From the NCBI RefSeq assembly GCF_025993685.1, contig NZ_DAJPEN010000001.1:4030001-4094000 (forward strand): a DNA stretch of 64,000 nt, given 5' to 3'. Positions 35,577 to 44,936 of the stretch are shown piece by piece. The DNA comes from Bacteroides mediterraneensis. GTDB taxonomy: Bacteria > Bacteroidota > Bacteroidia > Bacteroidales > Bacteroidaceae. The number at the start of each line of letters is the position of its first letter. Position 1 is the first letter of the stretch. The translations under genes and the position numbers were made by a program. The notes beneath the pieces are model-generated. The model worked only from the letters and a program-made list of their open reading frames with translations, was not told the DNA's origin and ran no database searches.

Positions 35577-36602
35577 ATGGAAGAACAGTTTGATATACGC
35601 GATTACAAACCAACCGGAAAGGAGCGTGACTTTGAAAACGCCCTTCGTCCGCTCCAGTTTGAGGACTTCAGCGGGCAGGACAAGGTGGTGGACAATCTGC
35701 GCATTTTTGTAAAAGCGGCACGGCTTCGGGCGGAAGCGCTCGACCACGTATTGCTTCACGGCCCTCCCGGATTGGGAAAGACCACATTGAGTAACATCAT
35801 TGCCAATGAACTGGGGGTAGGGTTCAAAGTGACCTCTGGCCCGGTACTTGACAAACCGGGCGATTTGGCCGGGGTGCTGACCAGCCTGGAACCCAACGAC
35901 GTGTTGTTTATTGATGAGATTCACCGGTTGAGTCCGGTAGTGGAGGAGTACCTGTACTCGGCTATGGAGGACTACCGCATCGACATCATGATTGACAAGG
36001 GCCCTTCGGCCCGCAGTATCCAGATAGACCTGAATCCGTTCACCCTGGTGGGAGCTACGACCCGCAGCGGACTGCTGACAGCTCCGCTTCGTGCCCGTTT
36101 TGGTATCAACCTCCATCTGGAATATTACGATGATTCCATTCTGACGCGCATCATCCTGCGTTCGGCACGTATTCTGGATGTGCCTTGCGATGTGGATGCA
36201 GCGGGAGAGATTGCTTCCCGCAGCCGGGGAACCCCGCGTATTGCCAATGCCCTGTTGAGGCGTGTGCGCGACTTTGCGCAGGTGAAAGGTTCGGGACGGA
36301 TTGACGTGGAGATTGCCCGTTTTGCACTGGAAGCCTTGAACATCGACCAGTATGGACTGGATGAAATAGACAACAAGATTCTGTGTACGCTCATCGATAA
36401 GTTCAAGGGAGGACCGGTGGGGCTGACAACCATTGCCACTGCCTTGGGAGAAGACCCCGGTACGTTGGAAGAAGTGTATGAACCCTTCCTGATAAAAGAA
36501 GGATTCCTGAAACGTACACCCCGAGGACGTGAAGTGACCGAGCTGGCATATAAACATTTAGGAAAAAGTAAATATAACAGTGAAAAGACCCTGTTTGATT
36601 AA
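35577..36602 (+). CDS. ruvB: Holliday junction branch-migration ATPase RuvB
   Basis: From the ATG at 35577 the protein has 341 residues, the normal family length, and begins MEEQFDIRDYKPTGKERDFE. Walker A is GPPGLGKTT (62-70), Walker B is FIDEIHR (111-117), sensor-like GATTRSG follows, and a winged-helix end has RTPRGREVTELAYKHLG. RuvB hexamers drive branch migration with RuvA and RuvC during recombinational repair. The adjacent flippase gene starts 10 bp later, suggesting co-transcription. Confidence 0.96.
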   Translation: MEEQFDIRDYKPTGKERDFENALRPLQFEDFSGQDKVVDNLRIFVKAARLRAEALDHVLLHGPPGLGKTTLSNIIANELGVGFKVTSGPVLDKPGDLAGVLTSLEPNDVLFIDEIHRLSPVVEEYLYSAMEDYRIDIMIDKGPSARSIQIDLNPFTLVGATTRSGLLTAPLRARFGINLHLEYYDDSILTRIILRSARILDVPCDVDAAGEIASRSRGTPRIANALLRRVRDFAQVKGSGRIDVEIARFALEALNIDQYGLDEIDNKILCTLIDKFKGGPVGLTTIATALGEDPGTLEEVYEPFLIKEGFLKRTPRGREVTELAYKHLGKSKYNSEKTLFD

Positions 36603-36611
36603 TTAAGTATT

Positions 36612-38102
36612 ATGGCCGGAATAAAATCTTTGGCAAAGGATACTGCCATTTATGGGTTGAGCAGTATCGTAGGACGTTTTTTGAATTATTTGCTGGTACC
36701 TCTTTATACGGCAGTGCTCCCTGCCGCTTCCGGGGGATATGGGGTGGTATCGAATGTATATGCTTATACGGCACTGATTCTGGTGTTGCTGACTTTTGGT
36801 ATGGAGACAGGATTCTTCCGTTTCGCCAACAAGTCGGACGAGGATGCCGGGAAGGTGTATGCCAACTCCCTGCTGTTTGTGGGAGGACTTTCGTTGCTGT
36901 TTGTCGTGCTGTGCATGGTTTTCCTGCATCCGCTTTCTGCCTTGCTGGAATACCCGGATCATCCGGACTACATTGCCATGATGGTGTGTGTGGTGGCACT
37001 CGATTCTTTCCAGTGCATACCCTTTGCTTATCTGCGTTATAAGAAACGCCCTATCAAGTTCGCTTCCATCAAGTTGCTGAACATTGTGGGAAACATTCTG
37101 CTGAACCTTTTTTTCCTGCTCGTTTGTCCATGGTTGAATGTTCATGCCCCCGAAACGGTAAACTGGTTCTATAATCCGGACTATCTGGTGGGTTACATTT
37201 TCGTGTCTAACCTGATTATGTCGGCTTTGCAGATGTTTTTTTTCATACCGGAACTGCGTGGGGTATCCTATCGCATGGACAAGGTGCTGATGAAGCGCAT
37301 GGTAAACTACTCTTTCCCGATATTGATATTTGGGCTGGTAGGTATCCTGAACCAGACGGTCGACAAGATGATTTATCCTTATTTGTTCGACGACCGTTCG
37401 GAAGGGTTGGTACAGCTGGGTATATACAGTGCCACGAGTAAGGTGGCGCTGGTGATGGCGATGTTTACACAGGCTTTCCGCTATGCCTACGAACCGTTCG
37501 TCTTTGGCAAGAACAAGGATGCAGACAGTAAGAAAGTCTACTCTTCGGCGATGAAGTTCTTCTTTATCTTCTCTCTTCTGGCCTTTCTGGCGGTGATGGG
37601 CTACATGGATATCCTGAAATATATGGTGGCCTCCGATTACTGGGAAGGATTGAGCGTGGTGGCTATCGTCATGCTGGCCGAGATTTTCAAGGGCATTTAT
37701 TTCAATCTCTCTTTCTGGTACAAACTGACCGATGAAACCTACTGGGGAGCTTACTTTTCTTTGATTGGCTGTGCCGTGATTCTGGGGCTGAATATCTGGC
37801 TGGTACCGACCTACGGATATGTGGCCTCTGCTTGGGCCTCGGTGACAGGCTACGGAGTGATTACCTTGCTGTCTTATTTCATCGGGCAGAAAAAGTATCC
37901 GGTAGCTTATCCGTTGAAAGACATGGCGCTCTATCTGATTGTGGCTGTGGTGCTCTATGTGTTGTCACAGGAAACGCCGATTGCCAATCTCTGGTTGCGT
38001 TTAGGTTTCCGTACGATATTAATTTTGCTGTTTATCGCATTTATTATCAAAAAAGACTTACCTTTAAGAACTTTACCTTTTGTCGGCCGTTTCTTTCGGT
38101 AA
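36612..38102 (+). CDS. Polysaccharide flippase/exporter, MOP superfamily
   Basis: The 496-residue protein has about 12-14 membrane helices. It begins MAGIKSLAKDTAIYGLSSIVGRFLNYLLVP, the N-terminal amphipathic segment and first helix of oligosaccharide flippases. It contains the central basic loop (SYRMDKVLMKRMVNYSFP) common in the lipopolysaccharide-exporter branch. The substrate is unknown. It differs clearly from the flippase of the glycan cluster and follows ruvB by 10 bp. Confidence 0.88.
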   Translation: MAGIKSLAKDTAIYGLSSIVGRFLNYLLVPLYTAVLPAASGGYGVVSNVYAYTALILVLLTFGMETGFFRFANKSDEDAGKVYANSLLFVGGLSLLFVVLCMVFLHPLSALLEYPDHPDYIAMMVCVVALDSFQCIPFAYLRYKKRPIKFASIKLLNIVGNILLNLFFLLVCPWLNVHAPETVNWFYNPDYLVGYIFVSNLIMSALQMFFFIPELRGVSYRMDKVLMKRMVNYSFPILIFGLVGILNQTVDKMIYPYLFDDRSEGLVQLGIYSATSKVALVMAMFTQAFRYAYEPFVFGKNKDADSKKVYSSAMKFFFIFSLLAFLAVMGYMDILKYMVASDYWEGLSVVAIVMLAEIFKGIYFNLSFWYKLTDETYWGAYFSLIGCAVILGLNIWLVPTYGYVASAWASVTGYGVITLLSYFIGQKKYPVAYPLKDMALYLIVAVVLYVLSQETPIANLWLRLGFRTILILLFIAFIIKKDLPLRTLPFVGRFFR

Positions 38103-38145
38103 CTGGCAAGAGGAGAAACTTATCAAGTAACCAAATCGGGCTGTT

Positions 38146-39504
38146 ATGGAACTAGGGAACAAACGAAAATTTCTGCTTCGTAAATTTTTCAATGAGTATC
38201 TGGATTTGAACCGGAGCAAGGAAGACGAGCAACTGACAGTGGATACCATCCGCAACGGGGTGGAGTTTAAGGGAACCAACTTGTGGGTCTTGATATTTGC
38301 CACCTTTATTGCTTCGTTGGGCTTGAATGTCAATTCTACGGCTGTCATTATTGGTGCCATGTTGATATCTCCGTTGATGGGACCTATCATGGGAGTCGGA
38401 CTTTCCATCGGTTTGAATGACTTCGAGTTGATGAAACGTTCCTTGAAAAGCTATCTGGTGGCCACTTTGTTCAGTGTGACCACTGCCACGATTTATTTTG
38501 CTTTTACCCCGCTGGATGAAGTGCAGTCGGAATTGCTGGCCCGTACGTCACCCACCATCTACGACGTATTCATTGCTTTGGTCGGTGGGTTGGCCGGTAT
38601 TGTGGCTTTGGCTACCAAAGAGAAGGGAAATGTGATTCCGGGTGTAGCCATTGCTACGGCGTTGATGCCCCCTTTGTGTACGGCTGGGTTCGGACTGGCT
38701 ACAGGGAATCTGTTGTATTTTCTGGGAGCTTTCTATTTGTATTTCATCAATTCCGTCTTTATCAGTCTGGCCACTTACATCGGGGTGCGTGTGATGCATT
38801 TCCAGCGCAAGCAGTTTGTGGACAAGGCCCGTGAGAAACTGGTGCGGCGTTATATCATCTGGATAACGGTAGGTACCATGTGTCCGGCAGTGTATCTTAC
38901 CTATAACATTGTGCGGGAAACCTTCTATCAGACCTCTGCCAGTCATTTTATTACTGAGGAGCTGCAGTTTCCCGACTCTCAAATCTTGAGCCGTGAGATT
39001 TCGTACGACAAGCGGGAGATAAAGGTTGTTTTGATTGGAAAGGAGGTATCGAAGGAGCAGATTGCTGACGCACAGCGCCGTTTGCCCGATTACAACCTGG
39101 CAAAAACGAATTTGGTTATCTTTCAAGGTATGGGAGACGGTAATACCGTAGACATCAGCAACATCAAGTCGATGGTGATGGAAGACTTTTATCGGAACAG
39201 TGAGAAACGTCTGAAGGACCAAGAGGCTGCGATTGACACCTTGCATAAACAGCTGGCTGATTTTTCCGGTTCGGATTGGCTGGGGAAGCAGCTGGGACAA
39301 GAAATCAAGGTTCTTTTCCCGGAAATCAAGACCTTGTCCGTATCCAAGAGTCTACGTTTGTGTGTGGATAGCTCCCGCGTTGATACACTGACATACGCAA
39401 TTATCGACTGTCAGCGGATGCCCGACCAGAAAAGTAAGGAAAAAATAGTGAAATGGCTGAAAGCCAAGACGGGAGACACCCATTTGAGACTGATTGTAGA
39501 ATAA
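38146..39504 (+). CDS. DUF389-family integral membrane protein
   Basis: The 452-residue protein has an N-terminal polytopic part with the conserved DUF389 segment (GAMLISPLMGPIMGVGLSIG) and about six helices to residue 270. A soluble C-terminal part follows, containing an OmpA/BON-like region (REIKVVLIGKEVSKEQIADA) and a coiled-coil-prone stretch (EKRLKDQEAAIDTLHKQLAD). The function of the family is not established. Its operon ends at the long hairpin immediately downstream. Confidence 0.85.
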   Translation: MELGNKRKFLLRKFFNEYLDLNRSKEDEQLTVDTIRNGVEFKGTNLWVLIFATFIASLGLNVNSTAVIIGAMLISPLMGPIMGVGLSIGLNDFELMKRSLKSYLVATLFSVTTATIYFAFTPLDEVQSELLARTSPTIYDVFIALVGGLAGIVALATKEKGNVIPGVAIATALMPPLCTAGFGLATGNLLYFLGAFYLYFINSVFISLATYIGVRVMHFQRKQFVDKAREKLVRRYIIWITVGTMCPAVYLTYNIVRETFYQTSASHFITEELQFPDSQILSREISYDKREIKVVLIGKEVSKEQIADAQRRLPDYNLAKTNLVIFQGMGDGNTVDISNIKSMVMEDFYRNSEKRLKDQEAAIDTLHKQLADFSGSDWLGKQLGQEIKVLFPEIKTLSVSKSLRLCVDSSRVDTLTYAIIDCQRMPDQKSKEKIVKWLKAKTGDTHLRLIVE

Positions 39505-39516
39505 CGGGTGAGGGGT

Positions 39517-39559
39517 AAAAAACGTAAATGCGTTTGAGTTGAAACGCATTTACGTTTTT
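39517..39559. terminator. Bidirectional terminator with 18-bp perfect stem
   Basis: The arm at 39518-39535 (AAAAACGTAAATGCGTTT) pairs perfectly with 39542-39559 around a 6-nt loop. The stem itself begins with A and ends with T runs, so it terminates both the DUF389 gene and the convergent NigD-like gene. Confidence 0.9.
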
Positions 39560-39577
39560 GGGAAGGCTTTTGATGCC

Positions 39578-40336
39578 TTATTTTACTTTCTGTATATTCC
39601 GGATAGAAGTGACCTCTGTGGCTTGAGGATTAGTAGCTTTTCGGGTACAGTAGTCGAACTCGGCTGATTTTTCTCCACTAAATGAATTCCATTTCAAGGT
39701 CAGTTTTACGGTCTTTCCCTGTGTATCGGGCAGTCCGTCCAGCTTGAATGCAACTAGTCCGTCTCCCATTCTTCCATTTGTGTCGCCAAAGGCATTATGG
39801 CAGAATTCCACTTCGTAGGAGTTGTCCGGATTTTGTGTACTGATTAAGTTTACAAAATGCGGTTGGCCGTTTCCCCATCGGGTGGCGAAACGAAGTGTGA
39901 GGTAACCGTCTTCCGCGATTGTGACCCAGTCGTTGAGGATTTCTACCGGATTGTTTCCGTACGTTTCAAGGTTTGCTTCTTCTCCCAAATTCGGTGCCAT
40001 CGGTTTGGTCAGAATACTGTCAATCCAGTTGACGAAGACCGCTTTGTCGTATTCTTGAGGAGCTTCTTCCGAAAAGTCAAAATTAGTCAATGCTCTTACT
40101 TCTTTTTCACCGAAAGGAGAGGTGGGCATGTTTACCGGGCGCAGGGTGGTGCTGTCGTCAAGTTGCAGGTAGGGGGTATTGTCGGCACTCAGTTTTACGG
40201 TAACCAGTGCGTTGGCATAATAATGTGAAAGGTAAAAAGTATTGTCATCGTCGTTCTGACATGACTGGAGTCCCACAGAAAGGCATACTGCCATTACAAG
40301 CATGAAACTTTTGTAGATAAATGATAGCGTTTTCAT
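39578..40336 (-). CDS. NigD-like surface lipoprotein
   Basis: The ATG at 40336 begins a lipoprotein signal (MKTLSFIYKSFMLVMAVCLSVGLQSC); the cysteine is residue 26. The 252-residue mature part is beta-rich with the pattern of the NigD family, first named from a Bacteroides bacteriocin locus: an N-terminal OB-like half (YYANALVTVKLSADNTPYLQL) and a C-terminal sandwich. No enzyme motif is present. Function unknown; likely exposed on the outer membrane. Confidence 0.75.
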   Translation of the reverse strand: MKTLSFIYKSFMLVMAVCLSVGLQSCQNDDDNTFYLSHYYANALVTVKLSADNTPYLQLDDSTTLRPVNMPTSPFGEKEVRALTNFDFSEEAPQEYDKAVFVNWIDSILTKPMAPNLGEEANLETYGNNPVEILNDWVTIAEDGYLTLRFATRWGNGQPHFVNLISTQNPDNSYEVEFCHNAFGDTNGRMGDGLVAFKLDGLPDTQGKTVKLTLKWNSFSGEKSAEFDYCTRKATNPQATEVTSIRNIQKVK

Positions 40337-40551
40337 AATGCATTTTTTTAAGTTTTTTCTTTTGCCATTTTTATGTATAAAATGCATAATATGCTGGATT
40401 CCTGCATATCAAATGGTTAAATGGTGTTGTGTTTTACATAAGTGCATAAAAAAAGAGGCCGTCTCAAAATGAAATATAATTGTACAACCGTCCGCGATAG
40501 CGTCTTGTAGTCTGCCTGTAGTAATTCTAACTTTGCCATAAAATTTTAGAT

Positions 40552-41127
40552 ATGGTAAAAATAGAATACTACAGGCAGATTTTTTCTGCTTTTAAAGAAT
40601 TATGTTCATCTGGCAAACAATCATGCTCCTTTCGTGAATATTGCCGCGGGCATGGTGTCAATTATTACAGGATGTATCTGATATTGAAGGAAGAATACAC
40701 AAGCTTGAATGATGTTCCCGGATATACAAGAGGAAGTTGTCTGAAGTTTCGTTGTTCTCAGGCTTACGAAGAATTTAAGTCCCTCTGTGCCGATGGCAGA
40801 CAACCGGGACGCTTTATTGATTATTATAAAGGTTTTGGAATAACAAGGAAACAGATGAAGGACTTTCTGTGGCGCAACAGACTCCGTGTTTCGGATTTGC
40901 CCGGATATACAAGTCCCCATACATGTCGAAGTTCCCGGTATAAGGAAATACCTTTTGAGGATGTGATATTTGAGGAAGCCGGTTTTCTTCCTGCAGAAAG
41001 CTGCAATGTGATTACTGTCAGGGTAGATGGCAATGTGGAAGTAAGCTTTCCGGAAGATACGGACTTGTCTGTTATTGCGAAGTTTATCCGTAAAATGGGA
41101 AAGGAGGTCACTCATGTGGAGCCTTGA
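40552..41127 (+). CDS. tnpA: IS66-1 TnpA accessory protein with duplicated HTH module
   Basis: The 191-residue protein contains two copies of the same module: residues 10-59 (FKELCSSGKQSCSFREYCR ... VPGYT) and 71-120 (FKSLCADGRQPGRFIDYYK ... LPGYT). A C-terminal beta segment follows (VRVDGNVEVSFPEDTDLSV) that resembles the C-terminus of ordinary IS66 TnpA. The other IS66 TnpA proteins in this window have a single module. It probably binds the element ends. tnpB overlaps its stop by 14 bp. Confidence 0.85.
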   Translation: MVKIEYYRQIFSAFKELCSSGKQSCSFREYCRGHGVNYYRMYLILKEEYTSLNDVPGYTRGSCLKFRCSQAYEEFKSLCADGRQPGRFIDYYKGFGITRKQMKDFLWRNRLRVSDLPGYTSPHTCRSSRYKEIPFEDVIFEEAGFLPAESCNVITVRVDGNVEVSFPEDTDLSVIAKFIRKMGKEVTHVEP

Positions 41128-41470
41128 TTCATGTCTGCATCTGTGGGTCTGTCAGCATCCTGTATCCATGCGTTATGGCATCCGTGGTCTGACACAAATG
41201 ATATGGTCGTGGAAAGGACATTCTCCGGCTTCGGGGAATGTATATGTGTTTTTCTCACAGGACCGTAAGACCATGAAGGCATTAAAATGGGACGGCGACG
41301 GTTTTTTGATGTACACTAAAAGACTGTCCCAAGGGCGTTTCCGTGAGGTGCTGAAAAACGGTGATGGCAGCGTCCGCAGGTTTCAATGGGATGACTTCTA
41401 CATGCTGATGAGGGGGCTCACACCTGTAAAAGTAACTGTCGAAGAACGCTTTAGAATGGCTGCAAGGTAG
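41114..41470 (+). CDS. tnpB: IS66-1 TnpB accessory protein
   Basis: I chose the ATG at 41114, which overlaps the tnpA end by 14 bp and gives 118 residues. The protein fits the IS66 Orf2 family: SMRYGIRGLTQMI near the start, NVYVFFSQDRKTMKALKWDG in the middle and FQWDDFYMLMRGL near the end. The N-terminal half is more diverged than in the other copies here (for example MRYGIRG instead of TDMRKGI). It is essential for transposition in characterised IS66 elements. Confidence 0.85.
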   Translation: MWSLDSCLHLWVCQHPVSMRYGIRGLTQMIWSWKGHSPASGNVYVFFSQDRKTMKALKWDGDGFLMYTKRLSQGRFREVLKNGDGSVRRFQWDDFYMLMRGLTPVKVTVEERFRMAAR

Positions 41471-41547
41471 TATATATAATATTGATAATCAAATAATTAA
41501 ATCTATAAGAAGTTGCATAAATCCGCCTTTTTTCGTAACTTTAAAGC

Positions 41548-43122
41548 ATGAAAAAGGATGAACTGATAGAACTTTTGCAACGCCAGAACGGCTTCCTTCA
41601 GGGCAAACTGGAGGAAGCCTTATCATCTGTCCGTTCACTGACTTCAGCCAACGAGAGACTGACTGCCACGGTTGAAGAACTGAGAAAGCAGATAACCTCT
41701 CTGGAGGAAACTCTCAAAGGAAAGGACATTGAACTCAGCAAGGAAAAAACTGTCCGTCAGGCAATGCGCCGTCTGCAGGAATCTCCCTCGGAAAGACAGA
41801 CCGGACAGATGCTCCCCAAATCTGATGTTCCTGAACAGAAGATACAAAAGAGACATACAAACAACGGTGCGAAGAAAAAGACACATCCGGAATGTGAGAT
41901 TGAAACCTTTGATGTAGAACCTGACGACCCGGGGTTTGATCCGGAACTGGCCAGATATATGTGTACATGCGATGTCGTGCGTTATTCAATGGTTCCCATG
42001 CGCTTTATCAAGACAATCTATAAGGTCAAGAAGTATGTTCAGAACGGTACAATCTTCAAAGGTTCTGTTCCGGCAACTCCGCTGCTGAACTCCCAATACA
42101 CTTCCTCTTTTATCGCAGGTCTGGCGGAGTTGCGCTATCTGCACGGAATGCCGCTTGAAAATGCGGTAGAATACTTCCGCTCACACGGCTTCGATCTTGA
42201 TAAGGGTACCGCCCGGAAGCTTGTCAGCAAAACCAAGGTTCAGCTTGAGAACCTTTATAAGGCTCTTGCAAAGGCAATCCTTGAGGACAACTATATCTGT
42301 GGTGATGAGACTTATCAGAAAGTACGTCTGCAGACAGTCACTGATTCAGGGAAGAAAATAAAGAAAGGATATATCTGGGTGTTTGTCGGTATGACCACAG
42401 GTCTGGTGTATTTCTTTTATGATGACGGATCACGTTCGGCTGAAGTCTTTGAAAATGAAATAAAAGGATTTAACGGAGCCTTCCAGTGTGACTTTTACTC
42501 CGGATACCGTCATATCGGAATCGGCAATCTGAAAGGAATAAAAAGACTTCCATGCCTGCAGCATATAAAACGGAAGTTTCTGGATATAAAGGATAGTACT
42601 ATTGCCCAGCAAATGGCCAAGCGCTTCGGCCTATTGTATCACTTCGAGCATAAACACAAAACAGGAAAGGACGGATGGACTGACGAGGACCACCTTCAGT
42701 GGAGGCAACGCTACTCAAAAGTGATGATTGAAAAAATCTACAGAGGATTGATTGAGATTAAAGACCGTCCGGGGATACCTCCTGATGATTCTCTTAATGC
42801 CGCCGCCGATTATGCGCTGAAACAGTGGCATGAAATACCGGCAATCTTCTCTTCTCCTAAATACAGGCTTGACAACAATGAAGTTGAACGAATAAACAGG
42901 TATATATCACTGACACGAAGACGTCTGACAATAGGCTCTCATACAGGAGCCGAAGTGGCGGTGTTATACCACTCATTAGCCATAACATGCCATAGATGTG
43001 GAATAAACATCTTTGAATACTTCTGCGACATTATAGACCGTTGTGCCGCATGGCCTCCTAATACTCCTATAGATAAATATCGTGATTTGCTTCCGGATAG
43101 ATGGAAGAAGATGAAAAGATAG
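41548..43122 (+). CDS. tnpC: IS66-1 transposase TnpC
   Basis: The 524-residue DDE transposase has an N-terminal coiled-coil leader (about 1-75), a segment with CTCDVVRYSMVPMRFIKTIY, and a catalytic core with Asp in ICGDETYQ, Asp in CDFYSGYRH and Glu in LDNNEVERINRY. The zinc-knuckle region of other IS66 transposases is reduced. The stop codon lies within the left arm of a terminator-like stem (AAAAGATAGCC at 43114-43124 with GGCTATCTTTTT at 43141-43152). Confidence 0.92.
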   Translation: MKKDELIELLQRQNGFLQGKLEEALSSVRSLTSANERLTATVEELRKQITSLEETLKGKDIELSKEKTVRQAMRRLQESPSERQTGQMLPKSDVPEQKIQKRHTNNGAKKKTHPECEIETFDVEPDDPGFDPELARYMCTCDVVRYSMVPMRFIKTIYKVKKYVQNGTIFKGSVPATPLLNSQYTSSFIAGLAELRYLHGMPLENAVEYFRSHGFDLDKGTARKLVSKTKVQLENLYKALAKAILEDNYICGDETYQKVRLQTVTDSGKKIKKGYIWVFVGMTTGLVYFFYDDGSRSAEVFENEIKGFNGAFQCDFYSGYRHIGIGNLKGIKRLPCLQHIKRKFLDIKDSTIAQQMAKRFGLLYHFEHKHKTGKDGWTDEDHLQWRQRYSKVMIEKIYRGLIEIKDRPGIPPDDSLNAAADYALKQWHEIPAIFSSPKYRLDNNEVERINRYISLTRRRLTIGSHTGAEVAVLYHSLAITCHRCGINIFEYFCDIIDRCAAWPPNTPIDKYRDLLPDRWKKMKR

Positions 43123-43293
43123 CCGCCCAAAAATCTGGAAGGCTATCTTTTTATGTGGTGAACGCTATCGCGGACGGTTGTACATATAATTTGAGATGGC
43201 CTTTTTTGGTAAGCATTCGGTAAACCACGTTGCAAATTTTGTGAATTAGTTCCGAATCGATGTTATTTGTAGTCGATTCGGAACTAATAGTAT

Positions 43294-44859
43294 CTATTCG
43301 GAACAAGTTTGATGGGATTTAGCCCAATTACGTGGTAGAAGTTCTTCCATATTCTTCTCATCCCTTTCATAATATGGGATTTTACTCAGGACATCTTCCA
43401 TCCAGATTCTGGGGTCTACTTCTGCAGACTTGCAGGTGGCAATCAGTGAGTACACGATGGCAGCCCTGTATGCGGATGCGTCGTTGCCGCAGAACAGATA
43501 ATTCTTTCTTCCCAAAGCCAAAGGTCTTATGGCATTTTCTATGCGGTTGTCATCAATTTCGATTCTTCCGTCGTTTACGTATCTGGAAAGCCTGGGAAGA
43601 AGCGTGTACGTATATTCGATGGCTTTACCCATGCGGCTTTTAGGAAGCACTCTAAGATAAGCATCCTGCAGCCACTTTTCAAATTCAAGTATCAGCGGAT
43701 AGGCTTCGCTTATACGTTTTTCCTTACGCTCTTCGGCTGCGAGTCCGGCATCATTGGCTTCAGATTCTATCTTGTACAGCTTGCCGATGTAGTGTATTGC
43801 CTGTGTGGCCAGGGTCCTGTTCTCTTCCAGGGCATCCACGTACTTCCTTCTGGCATGTGCCCAGCAGCCGACCAGGGTGATTCCTTTCATCTGCTCGAAC
43901 TGTTCGTAAGCTGCATAGCCGTCACATTGCACAATGCCACGGTAGCATCCCAGCAGTTCACGGGCTACCATCCCCGAACGGCTGCCACGGTCATAATGGA
44001 ACATGACGTCCCCCGTGATGCCGTCGCGCACGCACCACTCATACCCTTTTTTCGCCTTATGTTTCTCATTGTCCATCACAGGAATGACACTCTCGTCCAC
44101 TTGTATATACTCACTGGAGAGTATCTTCTGTTTGAGCAGGTTGTACAGCAGCTTGAGTTTCTCCACCGCCATTTCATACCATCCGCACATGGTAGATTCG
44201 CTTATGCTGATTCCTGATTCGCGATACTGCTGTATCAGACGGTAGAACGGGAGATGATACATGAACTTGCCGATGATAATGTCCGTCAGGACCGAGGCGC
44301 CTGCCATACATTTGCTGACCGGAACAAGAGGTAGCGGGTGAATCAGAATCTGCCTTTCCTCGGGGTATTTCTCCATATCGGATTTACTTATCACTTTGTG
44401 ACGGACGGTCTTCAGGATATATACTTTTGCCGGAACACGTTCCAGGCGTGAACTCTCTTCCTTTCCGATTTCAATGAATTCATCCTTAAGCCTGCCTTCC
44501 TCGTCTGTTGTCCCTTCAGGGTAAAGATCAACAACCTCTACAGGCAGTGAGGAAGTGTCCAGAGACTTGCGGACCGGTTTTTCCTTGACTTTTATAGTTC
44601 TGGTGATTTCTTCTTCACTCTTGCGGACTTCCTCCTCCATCCGGGATATTTCCATGGAGGACATTTCCTCCTTTGAGAACAGAAACAGCTGGTTGGGATC
44701 AAGCGGAAGACTCTTCTCGCTCATCCGCCCAAAGACTTTTTTCCGGAGCCAGTAAAGGGATTGTTCCAGCGAGGAAACCCTGCTGATAAGCGCCGCTTTA
44801 TCCTGACGGAGCTTCTCAATTTCTTCCAATAAGGCTTTTTCCTGTTCTTCTGTAAGCAT
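43294..44859 (-). CDS. tnpC: IS66-2 transposase TnpC
   Basis: The 521-residue IS66 DDE transposase has an N-terminal coiled coil (KALLEEIEKLRQDKAALISR), the hallmark LYWLRKKVFGRMSEKSLPLDPNQL leader (LFG-type RxSEK motif), and catalytic residues in YIQVDESVIPV, CDGYAAYEQF and IDDNRIENAIRPLALGRKN. A C-terminal DUF-type tail follows (RIWMEDVLSKIPYYERDEKN). It appears complete. Confidence 0.93.
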   Translation of the reverse strand: MLTEEQEKALLEEIEKLRQDKAALISRVSSLEQSLYWLRKKVFGRMSEKSLPLDPNQLFLFSKEEMSSMEISRMEEEVRKSEEEITRTIKVKEKPVRKSLDTSSLPVEVVDLYPEGTTDEEGRLKDEFIEIGKEESSRLERVPAKVYILKTVRHKVISKSDMEKYPEERQILIHPLPLVPVSKCMAGASVLTDIIIGKFMYHLPFYRLIQQYRESGISISESTMCGWYEMAVEKLKLLYNLLKQKILSSEYIQVDESVIPVMDNEKHKAKKGYEWCVRDGITGDVMFHYDRGSRSGMVARELLGCYRGIVQCDGYAAYEQFEQMKGITLVGCWAHARRKYVDALEENRTLATQAIHYIGKLYKIESEANDAGLAAEERKEKRISEAYPLILEFEKWLQDAYLRVLPKSRMGKAIEYTYTLLPRLSRYVNDGRIEIDDNRIENAIRPLALGRKNYLFCGNDASAYRAAIVYSLIATCKSAEVDPRIWMEDVLSKIPYYERDEKNMEELLPRNWAKSHQTCSE

Positions 44860-44936
44860 CTGTATCTCATTGTTCTACAATGTAAATATACTAAAATCCA
44901 ATGACATACAAAAGCGAATAGAGTAAAAATCCGATA

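Larger units (their letters stand above)
40482..43183 (+). mobile_element. IS66-family insertion sequence, copy 1 (complete)
   Basis: The element is 2702 bp with perfect 21-bp terminal inverted repeats (40482-40502 and 43163-43183) beginning GTACAACCGTCCGCGATAGC. It is flanked by the 8-bp target duplication ATATAATT (40474-40481 and 43184-43191). It carries tnpA, tnpB and the tnpC transposase in one direction, and its own promoter (TTG at 40505-40507, 20 bp, TAACTTTG at 40528-40535). All genes are open, so it may be active. Confidence 0.95.
40452..43207. terminator. Terminator-type hairpin split by IS66-1
   Basis: Without the element and one copy of its target duplication, AAAAGAGGCCGTCTCAAA (40451-40468) faces TTTGAGATGGCCTTTTTT across a short loop, one G-T wobble aside. 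This is a typical Bacteroides intrinsic terminator with A and T tails. IS66-1 lies in the loop (40482-43183). The left arm is at 40452-40469 and the right arm at 43190-43207. Confidence 0.75.
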
